Assembly (NCBI RefSeq): GCF_003852525.1
Contig: NZ_QAJL01000003.1
Location: 1,216,134 to 1,280,133 of the forward strand
Direction of reading: 5' to 3'
DNA from: Pedobacter sp. KBW06
GTDB lineage: Bacteria > Bacteroidota > Bacteroidia > Sphingobacteriales > Sphingobacteriaceae
Length of the DNA stretch: 64,000 bases
Shown: positions 45,788-54,430 of the stretch, piece after piece
Numbering within the stretch: position 1 is the stretch's first letter
How the letters are laid out: every line of letters starts with the position of its first letter
Made by a program: the position numbers and the translations under genes
The notes under the pieces: generated by a model
Told to the model about the DNA's origin: nothing
The model's input: the letters and a program-made list of their open reading frames with translations, nothing else
The model's database searches: none

Positions 45788-46366
45788 TTACGATTCTACC
45801 CATTTAACTTTATCTTCAATGGGCGTTCTTTTTGCCTCTCTTGGGGCTTCGTTATGGTATCCCATATAGAAAAGTCCGAAACATTTCTCCTGATCACCGA
45901 GGTTTAAGAACCCTTTCAGGTCTTCGATCATTCCCGGTGAACTCCAGTAAGCACCAATATTTAAAGCTTCAGCAGTAAGGGCCATGTTCTGTACCGCGCA
46001 GGCCAATGCGGCCAATTCTTCCCATTCAGGAATTTTATCGGTATGTAATGCTGCGTTTAAAGTAATGATACAATTGGCTTGCGCCGCTTTCTCCAAAATG
46101 CTATCGTATTTCTTTTGCAGGAACTGATGCTCCGGCATTGCTGCCTTATACAGTCTGGCCAGCTCTGCTCCCAGTTTCATTTTCCCTTCATTTCTGAAGA
46201 CGGTGAAACGCCAGGGTTCAGTCAGCTTATGTGTAGGCGCATAGTTCGCACTTTCCAGGATTTGTCTGATCAGTTCTACAGGAATCTCCTCTGTGGTATA
46301 GCTGACAGGGAAAATACTGCGGCGACGTTTAATAATGCGGCTTAATATATCTATTTCTTTTTCCAT
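45788..46366 (-). CDS. Nitroreductase family protein
   Basis: A 192-residue FMN-dependent oxidoreductase: IIKRRRSIFPV (FMN phosphate contact), ILESANYAPTHKLTEPWRFTVF, and a C-terminal CFGLFYMGYHNE segment. The length suits the YdjA/TM1586-like small nitroreductases, which act as dimers. A TATTTTTG -7 element is visible on the minus strand at 46407-46400. It is probably cotranscribed with the GreA-like gene. Confidence 0.9.
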   Translation of the reverse strand: MEKEIDILSRIIKRRRSIFPVSYTTEEIPVELIRQILESANYAPTHKLTEPWRFTVFRNEGKMKLGAELARLYKAAMPEHQFLQKKYDSILEKAAQANCIITLNAALHTDKIPEWEELAALACAVQNMALTAEALNIGAYWSSPGMIEDLKGFLNLGDQEKCFGLFYMGYHNEAPREAKRTPIEDKVKWVES

Positions 46367-46432
46367 GGATCTTTCTTAAGATGTAATTATTTTCATTGAC
46401 AAAAATAGCATTATCGCCTGCTCTTTTGTTTG

Positions 46433-47026
46433 CTAAAGGTCATTGTTTTCCATCTTAACTTTTTTCAGGGCTTTCCGGATCTGTTTCGCCCTTCCGAAAA
46501 AGGCAATACTTTCCCGGTCTTCCAGATGGGTTATGGTTTGCAGCAGTTCCTCTTTAATCCAGGTATAACGCGGAGCCAAATTGGCCAATGCCTGCATGGC
46601 ATGAACTTTAGTTGCAACCAATACCTTTTCATCAATCAACCAGGTGAAGAGGATGTCAATAATCGGGTCGAAATCAATTTTATCCAGCTGTCCTTCTTTT
46701 AACCCTGCTGACTTTTTGCCAGTCAGCCAGGCGAGAATTTTCCCATAGTGCCGCATACAGCTCGGGTTTTTCTGCTCCGGAAAACGGCTGAGCAGATCTT
46801 CCAGGTGATCTCCGGCACAGTGGTGGTTCATAAAGATATACTCGAGCGTCCATGCAGCCCTGAACCCTACTTCTTTCTTTGGATGAAAGGTGAGATCGAT
46901 CAGGCTTTTTATCTGATCGTATTGCTCCTGGTTTTCCAACTTAGAATCGGCAATGCCAGTCAGGATTTGCACCATTCTCGCTTCCATTGAAGCATTCAAT
47001 CTTGCTGTTAATTCGTCGCGTGTCAA
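46433..47026 (-). CDS. Hypothetical helical (HEAT-like) protein
   Basis: 197 residues if a TTG at 47026 is used, or 184 from the ATG at 46987. All-helical, with repeats such as KKEVGFRAAWTLEYIF and ATKVHAMQALANLAPRY that resemble HEAT/ARM units. No catalytic motif recognised. It is divergent from the ABC-F gene by 90 bp. Confidence 0.7.
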   Translation of the reverse strand: MTRDELTARLNASMEARMVQILTGIADSKLENQEQYDQIKSLIDLTFHPKKEVGFRAAWTLEYIFMNHHCAGDHLEDLLSRFPEQKNPSCMRHYGKILAWLTGKKSAGLKEGQLDKIDFDPIIDILFTWLIDEKVLVATKVHAMQALANLAPRYTWIKEELLQTITHLEDRESIAFFGRAKQIRKALKKVKMENNDL

Positions 47027-47089
47027 GTCATTGAAATTTAAAGATCAAAACTAATAAATCCCGAGTCAAATCATTTTATAAATTATAAC

Positions 47090-47097
47090 TACCTTTG
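47090..47097 (+). promoter_or_regulatory. -7 element of the ABC-F gene
   Basis: TACCTTTG matches TAnnTTTG exactly, 19 bp before the ATG at 47117. No convincing -33 element. Confidence 0.4.
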
Positions 47098-47116
47098 CGG
47101 CTTATTTTTCAGCAAT

Positions 47117-48739
47117 ATGATTTCAGTTTCAAACTTATCCCTCCGTTACGGAAAACGTACCTTATTTGAAGATGTGAACCTAAAATTCACTCATGGCAAC
47201 TGCTATGGGGTAATTGGGGCTAACGGCGCAGGTAAATCAACCTTCCTTAAAATTCTTTCAGGTGAAGTAAACCAGACTTCTGGTAGTGTGGCTTTTACTC
47301 CCGGCGAACGTATGGCGGTTTTAAAACAAAACCATTATGAGTTTGATGAATTTACAGTGATTGAAACCGTAATGATGGGTCACAAGGAATTGTACGACAT
47401 CATGAAGGAAAAAGATGCCATTTATTTGAAAGAAGATTTCACAGATAAAGATGGTGAACGTGCGGGTGAGCTGGAAAACAGGTTTGCAGAAATGGACGGC
47501 TGGAACATGGAGAGCAATGCTGCAACCATGTTGAGTAACTTAGGGATCAAAGAAGAACACCACTATAAACAACTGAAAGAGTTGGATGGTAACCAAAAGG
47601 TACGTGTGCTTTTGGCACAGGCTTTATTTGGTAACCCGGATATCCTTTTACTGGATGAGCCTACCAACGATTTGGACATCGATACCATTGCCTGGTTAGA
47701 AAACTTCCTTGCAGACTATCAAAGTATCGTATTGGTGGTATCTCACGATAGACACTTTTTAGATGCGGTATGTACACATATCGTTGATATTGACTTTAGC
47801 AAAATGAGTATTTATTCAGGTAACTATACTTTCTGGTATGAGTCAAGTCAGCTTGCTTTGAAACAACGCAGTGATCAGAATAAAAAACTGGAAGAGAAAG
47901 TTAAAGAACTTCAGGAATTCATTCAGCGTTTTAGTGCGAATGCTTCGAAATCTAAACAGGCAACTTCACGTAAGAAAGCTTTAGATAAAATCGATATTTC
48001 TGAGATTAAAGCGTCAAGTAGAAAATACCCTGCGATCCTGTTCAACAATTTAGGAAGAGAAGCGGGAGACCAGATTTTACAGATCGAGAATCTATCGAAT
48101 ACTTCAAATGGAGAAGTGATGTTTAAAAACGTTAGCTTCATGGTGAATAAAGGTGATAAGATTGCCGTTCTTTCTCAGAATAGCCTTGCTACCACCGCTT
48201 TCTATAACGTACTGACCGGTCGTGAGAAAAATTACACAGGAGAGTTTAAATTTGGGGTAACCATTAATGTGGCAGATATCCCGAATGACAATACGCCTTA
48301 TTTTGAAGGTAAAGATGAAAACCTGGTAGATTGGTTGCGTGAATATTCAGGAACAGATCAGGATGAGCAGTTTGTAAGAAGTTTCTTAGGAAGAATGTTG
48401 TTCTCTGGTGAAGAAGTATTGAAAAACGTAAAGGTTTTATCAGGTGGTGAGAAGATGCGTTGTATGTTTTCTCAGATGATGCTGAGACATGCGAACCTGT
48501 TGTTATTTGATGAGCCAACGAATCACCTGGATTTAGAGTCGATTACGGCGTTAAATAATGGATTGAAGGATTTCAAAGGTACAGCACTGTTTACTTCACG
48601 AGATCATGCTTTAACGGAGTCTGTGGCGACGAGAGTAATTGAATTGACTCCTAAAGGAGTAATTGATAAGATGATGAGCTATGATGAGTACATCACGAGT
48701 GAAGATGTGGCTCAGTTAAGAGCAGAAATGTATAAATAG
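47117..48739 (+). CDS. ABC-F family ATPase with degenerate second P-loop
   Basis: A 540-residue ribosome-associated ABC-F protein with two nucleotide-binding domains joined by a linker (about 230-300, charged helices). NBD1 is intact: Walker A GANGAGKST (about 36-44), Walker B DILLLDEPTNDLD, switch VVSHDRHF; its signature reads LDGNQKVRV. NBD2 keeps VLSGGEKMR and LLLFDEPTNHLD, but its P-loop reads SQNSLATTAFY without the usual Lys, and its switch reads TSRDH rather than SHDH. The second site is therefore asymmetric. It is probably a translation factor of the YbiT/Ett type. Confidence 0.92.
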   Translation: MISVSNLSLRYGKRTLFEDVNLKFTHGNCYGVIGANGAGKSTFLKILSGEVNQTSGSVAFTPGERMAVLKQNHYEFDEFTVIETVMMGHKELYDIMKEKDAIYLKEDFTDKDGERAGELENRFAEMDGWNMESNAATMLSNLGIKEEHHYKQLKELDGNQKVRVLLAQALFGNPDILLLDEPTNDLDIDTIAWLENFLADYQSIVLVVSHDRHFLDAVCTHIVDIDFSKMSIYSGNYTFWYESSQLALKQRSDQNKKLEEKVKELQEFIQRFSANASKSKQATSRKKALDKIDISEIKASSRKYPAILFNNLGREAGDQILQIENLSNTSNGEVMFKNVSFMVNKGDKIAVLSQNSLATTAFYNVLTGREKNYTGEFKFGVTINVADIPNDNTPYFEGKDENLVDWLREYSGTDQDEQFVRSFLGRMLFSGEEVLKNVKVLSGGEKMRCMFSQMMLRHANLLLFDEPTNHLDLESITALNNGLKDFKGTALFTSRDHALTESVATRVIELTPKGVIDKMMSYDEYITSEDVAQLRAEMYK

Positions 48740-48765
48740 AATCAGACGCGGCTTGGCCGGGTTAC

Positions 48766-48794
48766 AGTCGGAAGAGCACTCTTCCGACTTTTTT
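48766..48794 (+). terminator. Intrinsic terminator of the ABC-F gene
   Basis: AGTCGGAAGAG pairs with CTCTTCCGACT, followed by a T-rich run. Confidence 0.88.
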
Positions 48795-48798
48795 GTTT

Positions 48799-49677
48799 TT
48801 AATCGGATGGTGAATCCAGCTTTACGATGTCTTTGATCAGTTGATAGGCATTTCTTTGCTGGAAGTACCGGTCTTTATTGTTATCTACGTCTTGTTTCGG
48901 TGCAGGAATTTTAATGATCTCCCTGATGTCGTCAATAATTGTAGGACTGTCCAGGTTGATGGTCCTGAAATATTTTTCATTGTAGACTTCCGAAACATTA
49001 GGTGCGCCACTATAAATAGGGATTGTATTACAAAGCGCACAATCTACAAATTTTTCAGTGATGTAATTTCTCTCCTGTGAGTTTTCGACAGCTATGGAGT
49101 ACTCATAAGGCAACAGACCGGTATGCTTAAATTCCAGCATTCCCATGTACCGTTCATCGGCAAGGTTAAATCCTTTCCCATAAATATCGATGTCCAGATC
49201 GGAGGCCAATATCCGGCGAAGTAGCCGCAAACGCTTCCCATAATTACCGATGTCTATAGCCAGGGAAGAGACAATCATAGATAATTTCTTCGTTTTGGGC
49301 ACCTGTTCGGCTATCTGAAAAAAAGATTTATCTACATGGTCGTGAAAAAACATATAAGAAGGAGCTTCAAAAACCTTCTTTCCCAATTCAATCTGATAGA
49401 GATTTTCAAAGATTTCACGGTCGTGGATAATTAAGTAATCACTATTGGTCAGGAATTGATTATTAATATGGACTGAACTCCAGGAAGGTTCCTGAATAAT
49501 CGTAATTACTTTTGCATTATCATTTATCTTCTGATAGGTTCTGTTAAAAACTACAGCATAATTATAATCTTCATTGGTCGTGAATTGTAAGCTTTCATCA
49601 TAGACATGATAGTTGTCCATGAACCTTTTCAACAAATTTTCGGTCTTACCGTTATCCGAAAAAAATTTGATTTTCAT
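48799..49677 (-). CDS. GT10-like (fucosyltransferase-type) glycosyltransferase
   Basis: A 292-residue protein. The C-terminal half carries the family-10 donor motif: YEYSIAVENSQERNYITEKFVDCALCNTIPIYSGAPNV (about 190-230), typical of GDP-fucose alpha-1,3/4-transferases. The N-terminal half is poorly conserved, with IIQEPSWSS as a possible acceptor-site segment. It has no signal or membrane segment. It lies divergent from the first GT2 gene of the cluster and may add a sugar to the same product; that link is positional only. Confidence 0.82.
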   Translation of the reverse strand: MKIKFFSDNGKTENLLKRFMDNYHVYDESLQFTTNEDYNYAVVFNRTYQKINDNAKVITIIQEPSWSSVHINNQFLTNSDYLIIHDREIFENLYQIELGKKVFEAPSYMFFHDHVDKSFFQIAEQVPKTKKLSMIVSSLAIDIGNYGKRLRLLRRILASDLDIDIYGKGFNLADERYMGMLEFKHTGLLPYEYSIAVENSQERNYITEKFVDCALCNTIPIYSGAPNVSEVYNEKYFRTINLDSPTIIDDIREIIKIPAPKQDVDNNKDRYFQQRNAYQLIKDIVKLDSPSD

Positions 49678-49713
49678 ATTTGATCAGCGCTTAAGGTTAG
49701 TAAAAATATTGAT

Positions 49714-49738
49714 TTATCCAAGATATAAACTTGGATAA
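49714..49738. promoter_or_regulatory. Perfect 9-bp inverted repeat upstream of the GT10 gene
   Basis: TTATCCAAG-ATATAAA-CTTGGATAA, a perfect dyad with a 7-base spacer, 37 bp before the GT10 start on the minus strand and 26 bp from the separate GGG..CCC dyad. It could be an operator or a leader hairpin; there is no T-run. Confidence 0.5.
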
Positions 49739-49763
49739 GCTTTAAGAAATACCTACACATTTT

Positions 49764-49808
49764 GGGACATTTGGCCCTATTAGAAGCATAGATTTCAGGG
49801 TAATTTAG
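49764..49808 (+). promoter_or_regulatory. Cluster promoter P1: dyad plus -7 element
   Basis: Dyad GGGACATTTGGCCC (49764-49777), 23 bp, then TAATTTAG (49801-49808), 27 bp before the first GT2 ATG. It has the same layout as four other sites in the cluster. If the -7 element sits in its usual place, the dyad centre falls near -42, the position of an activator touching RNA polymerase. Confidence 0.75.
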
Positions 49809-49835
49809 GGCATTAAGATTCTAACCTTTAACGTT

Positions 49836-50555
49836 ATGAAAACCCAAGATCCTTTAGTCTCCTGTATATGTATTACTAAGAACAGACCATCATTATTGCA
49901 AAGAGCTCTCGCTTGTTTCGACCGGCAAGATTACCCAAATAGGGAACTGGTTATCTCTTATCCAGTAAATGACGTGGCTACAAGGAGCATTGTAGACCAG
50001 ATCGAACAGGTGTTTAAAACAAAAATCATACGATTAGAACATCCTGAACAGGAAAAATTAGGGACATCAAGGAACAATGCTATTTTGGTTGCAAACGGAG
50101 TTTACGTTTGTTTTTGGGACGATGACGACTGGCACGGTATGGATAGAATTTCCCAACAAATTTCAGTGCTGAGAAATGGACCATTCAAGGCAAGTGTCCT
50201 GATGAACGTACTAATTCATGACGAAGAGATTAAAGAAACTTACTACTCATTATACCGCTATTTTCAGGGAACATTGCTTTGTGAAAAGGAAGTATTGATG
50301 CAAATCAACTGTTCTGACACCGACAAAGAAGAAATAGATTCAGTAATCCGTTATTTGTTGTCAAACAATGTCTTGTTTCATTTGACAGACAAACCTGGCC
50401 TTTACATATTCATATACCATGGTGGCAACGCACTTGGAGAAGCAAGCTTCAATTACAATCTTCTGCAAAGCACTTTATTGGATCAGGAGATCAACCAAAA
50501 GGTCTTGAAGGTAACCAATCTTAAAAATCACCAGCTGAAGAACCATATCAAATGA
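49836..50555 (+). CDS. Family-2 glycosyltransferase, subfamily A, copy a
   Basis: A 239-residue single GT-A domain. It opens DPLVSCICITKNRPSLLQRALACF and has QDYPNRELVISYPVND where ordinary GT2 enzymes have a VDDGS-type motif. The DxD metal site is WDDDDWHG (about 90-97). The C-terminal half contains CEKEVLMQ and LYIFIYHGGNALGE, shared by its four subfamily paralogues. There is no membrane segment, so it is a soluble cytoplasmic enzyme. It heads the P1 unit (GT2, methyltransferase, GT2, GT2). Acceptor unknown. Confidence 0.9.
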   Translation: MKTQDPLVSCICITKNRPSLLQRALACFDRQDYPNRELVISYPVNDVATRSIVDQIEQVFKTKIIRLEHPEQEKLGTSRNNAILVANGVYVCFWDDDDWHGMDRISQQISVLRNGPFKASVLMNVLIHDEEIKETYYSLYRYFQGTLLCEKEVLMQINCSDTDKEEIDSVIRYLLSNNVLFHLTDKPGLYIFIYHGGNALGEASFNYNLLQSTLLDQEINQKVLKVTNLKNHQLKNHIK

Positions 50556-50628
50556 ATTGTGCTGATGCCAATCCCATAAAGTTACAGGTATTTATCTCAC
50601 AACCTTAGAAAAAACCAACCCCGTAAAA

Positions 50629-51411
50629 ATGGATAATAAATTATATAAAGAATTTGCCGGCTATTACGCTGCAATGAGCAATCACAGAGATTTTAAAGCA
50701 CAACTTGAATGCATATTGGGTTTATATGCTCCTGCTAATCCCTGCAGGTCTATGCTGGAGCTATTTGCCGGACAATCATTTCACAGTATAGAAGCGCTTA
50801 ACAAAGGAGGTATCGATGTCTGGGCAATAGACGGCAGTAATGAAATGAAGACACTCGCATTGAGTTCAGGCTTTAAAAAAGCAGAACAATATATCGTTGG
50901 AAACCTACCCGAATCAATTTTAATTTGCACAGAAAAAGTAAAGTTCGATTGCATCCTTTGTTTGTACCATGGTCTCAGCAACATGACAATGAAAGGTGTC
51001 TATGAGGCCTTTGGCTATATGAAAGACCTACTAAATAAAAATGGCAGAATTTTTCTCGAAATCCACAACATTGAAAAGATGATGGAGTATTTGGCCTCGC
51101 CGGAAATTCATGTAGAAGAACTTCAAACCTCAGAGAAAACTGATCAGGTCATTAAATATGCCTGGCCAGGCGAAAAGATTAGCTGGAATCCTTTTGACTA
51201 CAATGCAATAGTGCCAATAAAATTGATACTGGAATCTTCAACAGGCACAGAAACTATAGAATTTACTTCCCAGGACCGTATTTTCAGTGCTGAAGATATT
51301 ATGTTCATCGCCGGGCTTCTCGGATATGACAGCAGAATATTAACAGAAGAAATTCCAGGAAGGTCCTATTTTGGAAATTCGGTAATTATTGAACTGTCTG
51401 TCAACGCTTAA
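50629..51411 (+). CDS. Class I SAM-dependent methyltransferase
   Basis: A 260-residue methyltransferase: motif I SMLELFAGQSFHSIEAL (about 43-60), motif II VWAIDGSNEM, post-I FDCILCLYHGLSNMT and NKNGRIFLEIHN. It has a Methyltransf_25-like core and a C-terminal beta part (about 170-255) that may bind the acceptor. It lies between two GT2 genes in the P1 unit (73 bp after copy a, 12 bp before copy b), so it probably methylates the same glycan or glycopeptide. Small-molecule specificity cannot be read. Confidence 0.85.
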   Translation: MDNKLYKEFAGYYAAMSNHRDFKAQLECILGLYAPANPCRSMLELFAGQSFHSIEALNKGGIDVWAIDGSNEMKTLALSSGFKKAEQYIVGNLPESILICTEKVKFDCILCLYHGLSNMTMKGVYEAFGYMKDLLNKNGRIFLEIHNIEKMMEYLASPEIHVEELQTSEKTDQVIKYAWPGEKISWNPFDYNAIVPIKLILESSTGTETIEFTSQDRIFSAEDIMFIAGLLGYDSRILTEEIPGRSYFGNSVIIELSVNA

Positions 51412-51423
51412 AATAACAATCTC

Positions 51424-52134
51424 ATGAACTTACATATCCCTTTAATTTCCTGCATTTGTATCACTGATAACCGGCCATTGCTATTACAGAGAGCCATTTT
51501 CTGTTTTGATAGCCAGGATTATCCCACGAAAGAGCTGGTGATTTCGTACCCTCAGAGTGACGTAGCCACCAGAAATATCTTAAACAGTATAGAAGAAATT
51601 TTAAATATTAAAATGGTCAAAATAGAGCGCCCGGAACAAGAAAAACTAGGGACAGCCAGGAATCATGCGATTGCTTCAGCAAACGGTGAATATATATGCA
51701 TCTGGGATGATGATGATTGGTATGACAGTAAAAGGGTTTCTCAGCAATATGAGGTTCTTAAAAGCGGCACCTTTAAGGCAAGCATTTTATTAAATGTACT
51801 CTTATATAATGCACCCGACAACAAAACTTATCACTTCAATTATCAGGAACTGGCAGGTACTCTTCTATGTGAAAAACAGACCTTCGTACAAACCAGTTAT
51901 CCTGATCTTGAAAAGCGGGAAGACAATTTTATCATCCAATATTTAACTTCGAAAAATGTACTGTTCCGCATTGCAGAAATGCCACAGCTTTACATCTATA
52001 TTTATCACGGCGACAACGTATCGGGAACACGTTACTTTAATCTTCATTTTATGCTCCTCAACCTTGTGGATGAAAATATCAATGCACAGGTTCAGGACGT
52101 AGTGAACCCGAAACAATATCGCATAGTTCAATAA
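51424..52134 (+). CDS. Family-2 glycosyltransferase, subfamily A, copy b
   Basis: A 236-residue GT-A protein, close to copy a: IPLISCICITDNRPLLLQRAIFCF, SQDYPTKELVISYPQSDVATRNI, EQEKLGTARNHAIASANGEYICIWDDDDWYD (intact DxD, about 90-96), CEKQTFVQ, LYIYIYHGDN. It is catalytically plausible. It starts 12 bp after the methyltransferase stop and is followed 32 bp later by copy c. Confidence 0.9.
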   Translation: MNLHIPLISCICITDNRPLLLQRAIFCFDSQDYPTKELVISYPQSDVATRNILNSIEEILNIKMVKIERPEQEKLGTARNHAIASANGEYICIWDDDDWYDSKRVSQQYEVLKSGTFKASILLNVLLYNAPDNKTYHFNYQELAGTLLCEKQTFVQTSYPDLEKREDNFIIQYLTSKNVLFRIAEMPQLYIYIYHGDNVSGTRYFNLHFMLLNLVDENINAQVQDVVNPKQYRIVQ

Positions 52135-52166
52135 AACGTACTTTATAAAAGTCCAGATAACATTCT

Positions 52167-52859
52167 ATGAATTCGTCATTACCTCTTATATCCTGTGTCT
52201 GTTTCACTGAAAGCCAACCCCTGATCTTACAAAGAGCAATTGCCTGTTTTGAAAAGCAAGATTACACAAATAAAGAACTCGTGGTTTCTTATCCTGAGGA
52301 GGATCTTTTAACAAGCAATCTTCTCAATAAAATTGCACAGATTTCAGACATACAACTCATCAGGATCGAACGTTCTGGTCTTGAGAATCAGCATATCGCC
52401 AAAAACAATGTTATAAAGGCAGCAACAGGGCAATATATCTGCATCTGGGACGATCATAGCTGGCATCATAAAAGCAGGCTGTCTGATCAATACCATGTCA
52501 TTAGTTCCCTCGGTAGCAAAGCTTCCATACTGAAGCAAATTCTTTTTTTTAATTATAATAGCAAGAAGACTTACGCCTCTCCTTTTTACCATTGGGAAGA
52601 AACACTAATTTGCGAGAAACAAATTTTACTGCAACAAATCAATGATCAGAAGCAATGGGAAGTATTCTGGGTGTTCGACGATCTCATCCCTATAGAAGCT
52701 TTAGCCGAAATCAACGACAAAGCGCATCTGATTGTTCATATTTGCCACGAGAGCAATACCTCTTCCGAAGACATTAGCGCTCTTCAGAATTGGCCTGAAG
52801 CTGTACATTTAAATGATAGCATTACAGGCCTGACCAGCCTGGAATACTACCTATTGTAA
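52167..52859 (+). CDS. Family-2 glycosyltransferase, subfamily A, copy c, DxD lost
   Basis: 230 residues, same architecture (LPLISCVCFTESQPLILQRAIACFEKQDYTNKELVVSYPEED). The metal site WDDDDW of its paralogues reads WDDHSWHHK here, so both possible DxD pairs are broken. The C-terminal YIYHG box is also altered (LIVHICHESN). The frame is otherwise intact with no stop or frameshift, so it may be a pseudoenzyme or a differently tuned partner rather than a decayed gene. It is the last gene of the P1 unit. Confidence 0.87.
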   Translation: MNSSLPLISCVCFTESQPLILQRAIACFEKQDYTNKELVVSYPEEDLLTSNLLNKIAQISDIQLIRIERSGLENQHIAKNNVIKAATGQYICIWDDHSWHHKSRLSDQYHVISSLGSKASILKQILFFNYNSKKTYASPFYHWEETLICEKQILLQQINDQKQWEVFWVFDDLIPIEALAEINDKAHLIVHICHESNTSSEDISALQNWPEAVHLNDSITGLTSLEYYLL

Positions 52860-52869
52860 TTTATCCAGT

Positions 52870-53463
52870 TTAGACATACTGAATGCCTTCTTTTGAAAGT
52901 CCAAGGACGATTTCCACATAGCCTTCTTTAAGGACGCTCATTTTCTGAAGAAATAAGATATTATACAAACCAATTGATCTTCCGTTTCCCTCAATTATGG
53001 TATATGGGCCATCTTTCTGTTTAGCAATAAATGTAATTCCCGACAACTGTACCTGACTGGTATCCGATTTAAAAGAATTAATAATACCGGTTATCCTTAA
53101 ATTCAGGGAAGGGATATTTTGAACAATTCTCGCCGCATAGGGTACACGGTAAGTGAAATTTGTGATTTTCGCCAATTCCGGAACAGGCAAAGTATATAGC
53201 TTATTGAGTTCTGACTTTTTCAACTCCATTTTTGCTAAGTACCAATTGATTTTTAGGGGCAGACAATCTACCAGAGACAAATGGTGTAGCTTCAAGCTTC
53301 TTTTAATCCCTTTTCTCTCCAATCTTGGGTTATTTGATTGCAACCATTTTAAAGTTTCCTGAGCAGCGGGATCAGCCATTGCAGACAAATATTCTACATA
53401 TACTTCTCCTATTGCCCAGCGCCTTAACATTTCATGCTTTTTTATTTTTCTAATGATTTCCAT
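52870..53463 (-). CDS. Hypothetical protein with ParB/sulfiredoxin-like motif
   Basis: A 197-residue protein, the only minus-strand gene inside the GT2 cluster. The C-terminal half has GPYTIIEGNGRSIGLYNILF, reminiscent of the ParB/Srx nucleotide-binding loop (D/E-G-x-x-R), preceded by SGITFIAKQKD. The N-terminal half is helical and basic. I do not recognise a family with confidence. It ends 10 bp from the convergent copy c and is divergent from copy d, whose promoter lies between them. Confidence 0.65.
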   Translation of the reverse strand: MEIIRKIKKHEMLRRWAIGEVYVEYLSAMADPAAQETLKWLQSNNPRLERKGIKRSLKLHHLSLVDCLPLKINWYLAKMELKKSELNKLYTLPVPELAKITNFTYRVPYAARIVQNIPSLNLRITGIINSFKSDTSQVQLSGITFIAKQKDGPYTIIEGNGRSIGLYNILFLQKMSVLKEGYVEIVLGLSKEGIQYV

Positions 53464-53552
53464 AGTTATTTTATTTAGTCCTGAAATAAGACCACTGAAT
53501 TAAAAATCAAGTTAACAAAAACCCGAGTCGTTTAGCCAGGTCGCTAGATTTT

Positions 53553-53597
53553 GGGGCATTTGGCCCTATCCTCAATTTATATTTACCATTAATTTAG
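53553..53597 (+). promoter_or_regulatory. Cluster promoter P2: dyad plus -7 element
   Basis: Dyad GGGGCATTTGGCCC (53553-53566), 23 bp, then TAATTTAG (53590-53597), 23 bp before the copy d ATG. The -7 octamer is identical to that of P1. Confidence 0.75.
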
Positions 53598-53620
53598 GAG
53601 ATAGGTTAAACCTTACTCAA

Positions 53621-54343
53621 ATGAAGCACCAACATCCTGTTATATCCTGTATATGTATCACCAGTAACAAACCACTGATGTTACAAAGAGCGATTGCCTG
53701 TTTTAGAAAACAGGACTATCCAAATACTGAACTCGTTCTTTGCTACCCTCAGGAGGATCTGTTGACTAGAATAATTGCAGACCGGATTGAAGCAATGTCA
53801 ATCATTAAAATGATTCGGATCGAGCATTCAGAACAGGAAGAACCTTTATTCACTAAAAACATAGCTATTAATGCTGCTACCGGCAGGTATATATGCATAT
53901 GGAACGAGGGGCACTGGTATCACGAAAGCCGGATTTCAGATCAATACACGGCGCTTAGGAAAAGTCCTTTTAAATCCAGTATTCTAATGCATGTACTTAT
54001 CTTTGATTTTAAACATCAACGGACTTATTGCTCCAGGTATGCGAATTGGCAGGAAACACTCTTTTGTGAAAAACAACTTCTGCTTGAAGCCAGCTATATG
54101 CATATCGAAAGAGCTGACGAAAATCCGGTAATTCATTTTCTTTCTTCCAGAAACGTATTGTATCATATTTCTCATGCGCCTCATCTGTACATTTACATTT
54201 ATAATGAGATACCAGAGGACACTTCCACATCTGCTGAGCGTATCCCTTATCTTTCGGATAATCAACCCATGGATGACATTAATGACACTGTAAAGGATAT
54301 AATTGATACCGGACATTATATTTTCACAACACCGGATCATTAG
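53621..54343 (+). CDS. Family-2 glycosyltransferase, subfamily A, copy d, DxD lost
   Basis: 240 residues beginning HPVISCICITSNKPLMLQRAIACFRKQDYPNTELVLCYPQED. The metal site is replaced: WNEGHWYHE in place of WDDDDWY. The C-terminal LYIYIYNEIPED has lost the HG of the YHG box. The reading frame is intact and the gene has its own dyad promoter, so it is transcribed on its own. It is probably not a canonical metal-dependent transferase. Confidence 0.87.
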   Translation: MKHQHPVISCICITSNKPLMLQRAIACFRKQDYPNTELVLCYPQEDLLTRIIADRIEAMSIIKMIRIEHSEQEEPLFTKNIAINAATGRYICIWNEGHWYHESRISDQYTALRKSPFKSSILMHVLIFDFKHQRTYCSRYANWQETLFCEKQLLLEASYMHIERADENPVIHFLSSRNVLYHISHAPHLYIYIYNEIPEDTSTSAERIPYLSDNQPMDDINDTVKDIIDTGHYIFTTPDH

Positions 54344-54363
54344 AAACGTACACCTATGTTTTT

Positions 54364-54408
54364 GGGACATTTGGCCCTATTTAACCCTTCCGATTTTATC
54401 TAATTTTA
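54364..54408 (+). promoter_or_regulatory. Cluster promoter P3: dyad plus -7 element
   Basis: Dyad GGGACATTTGGCCC (54364-54377), identical to P1, 23 bp, then TAATTTTA (54401-54408), 22 bp before the first small-protein ATG. Confidence 0.75.
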
Positions 54409-54430
54409 AAATAAACAAATCTTCAACATT

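Noticed and set aside
49764..49777. Dyad P1 also serving the divergent GT10 gene
   Set aside because: No TAnnTTTG-like octamer lies 23 bp away on the minus strand; the same is true at 53553 for the minus-strand gene there.
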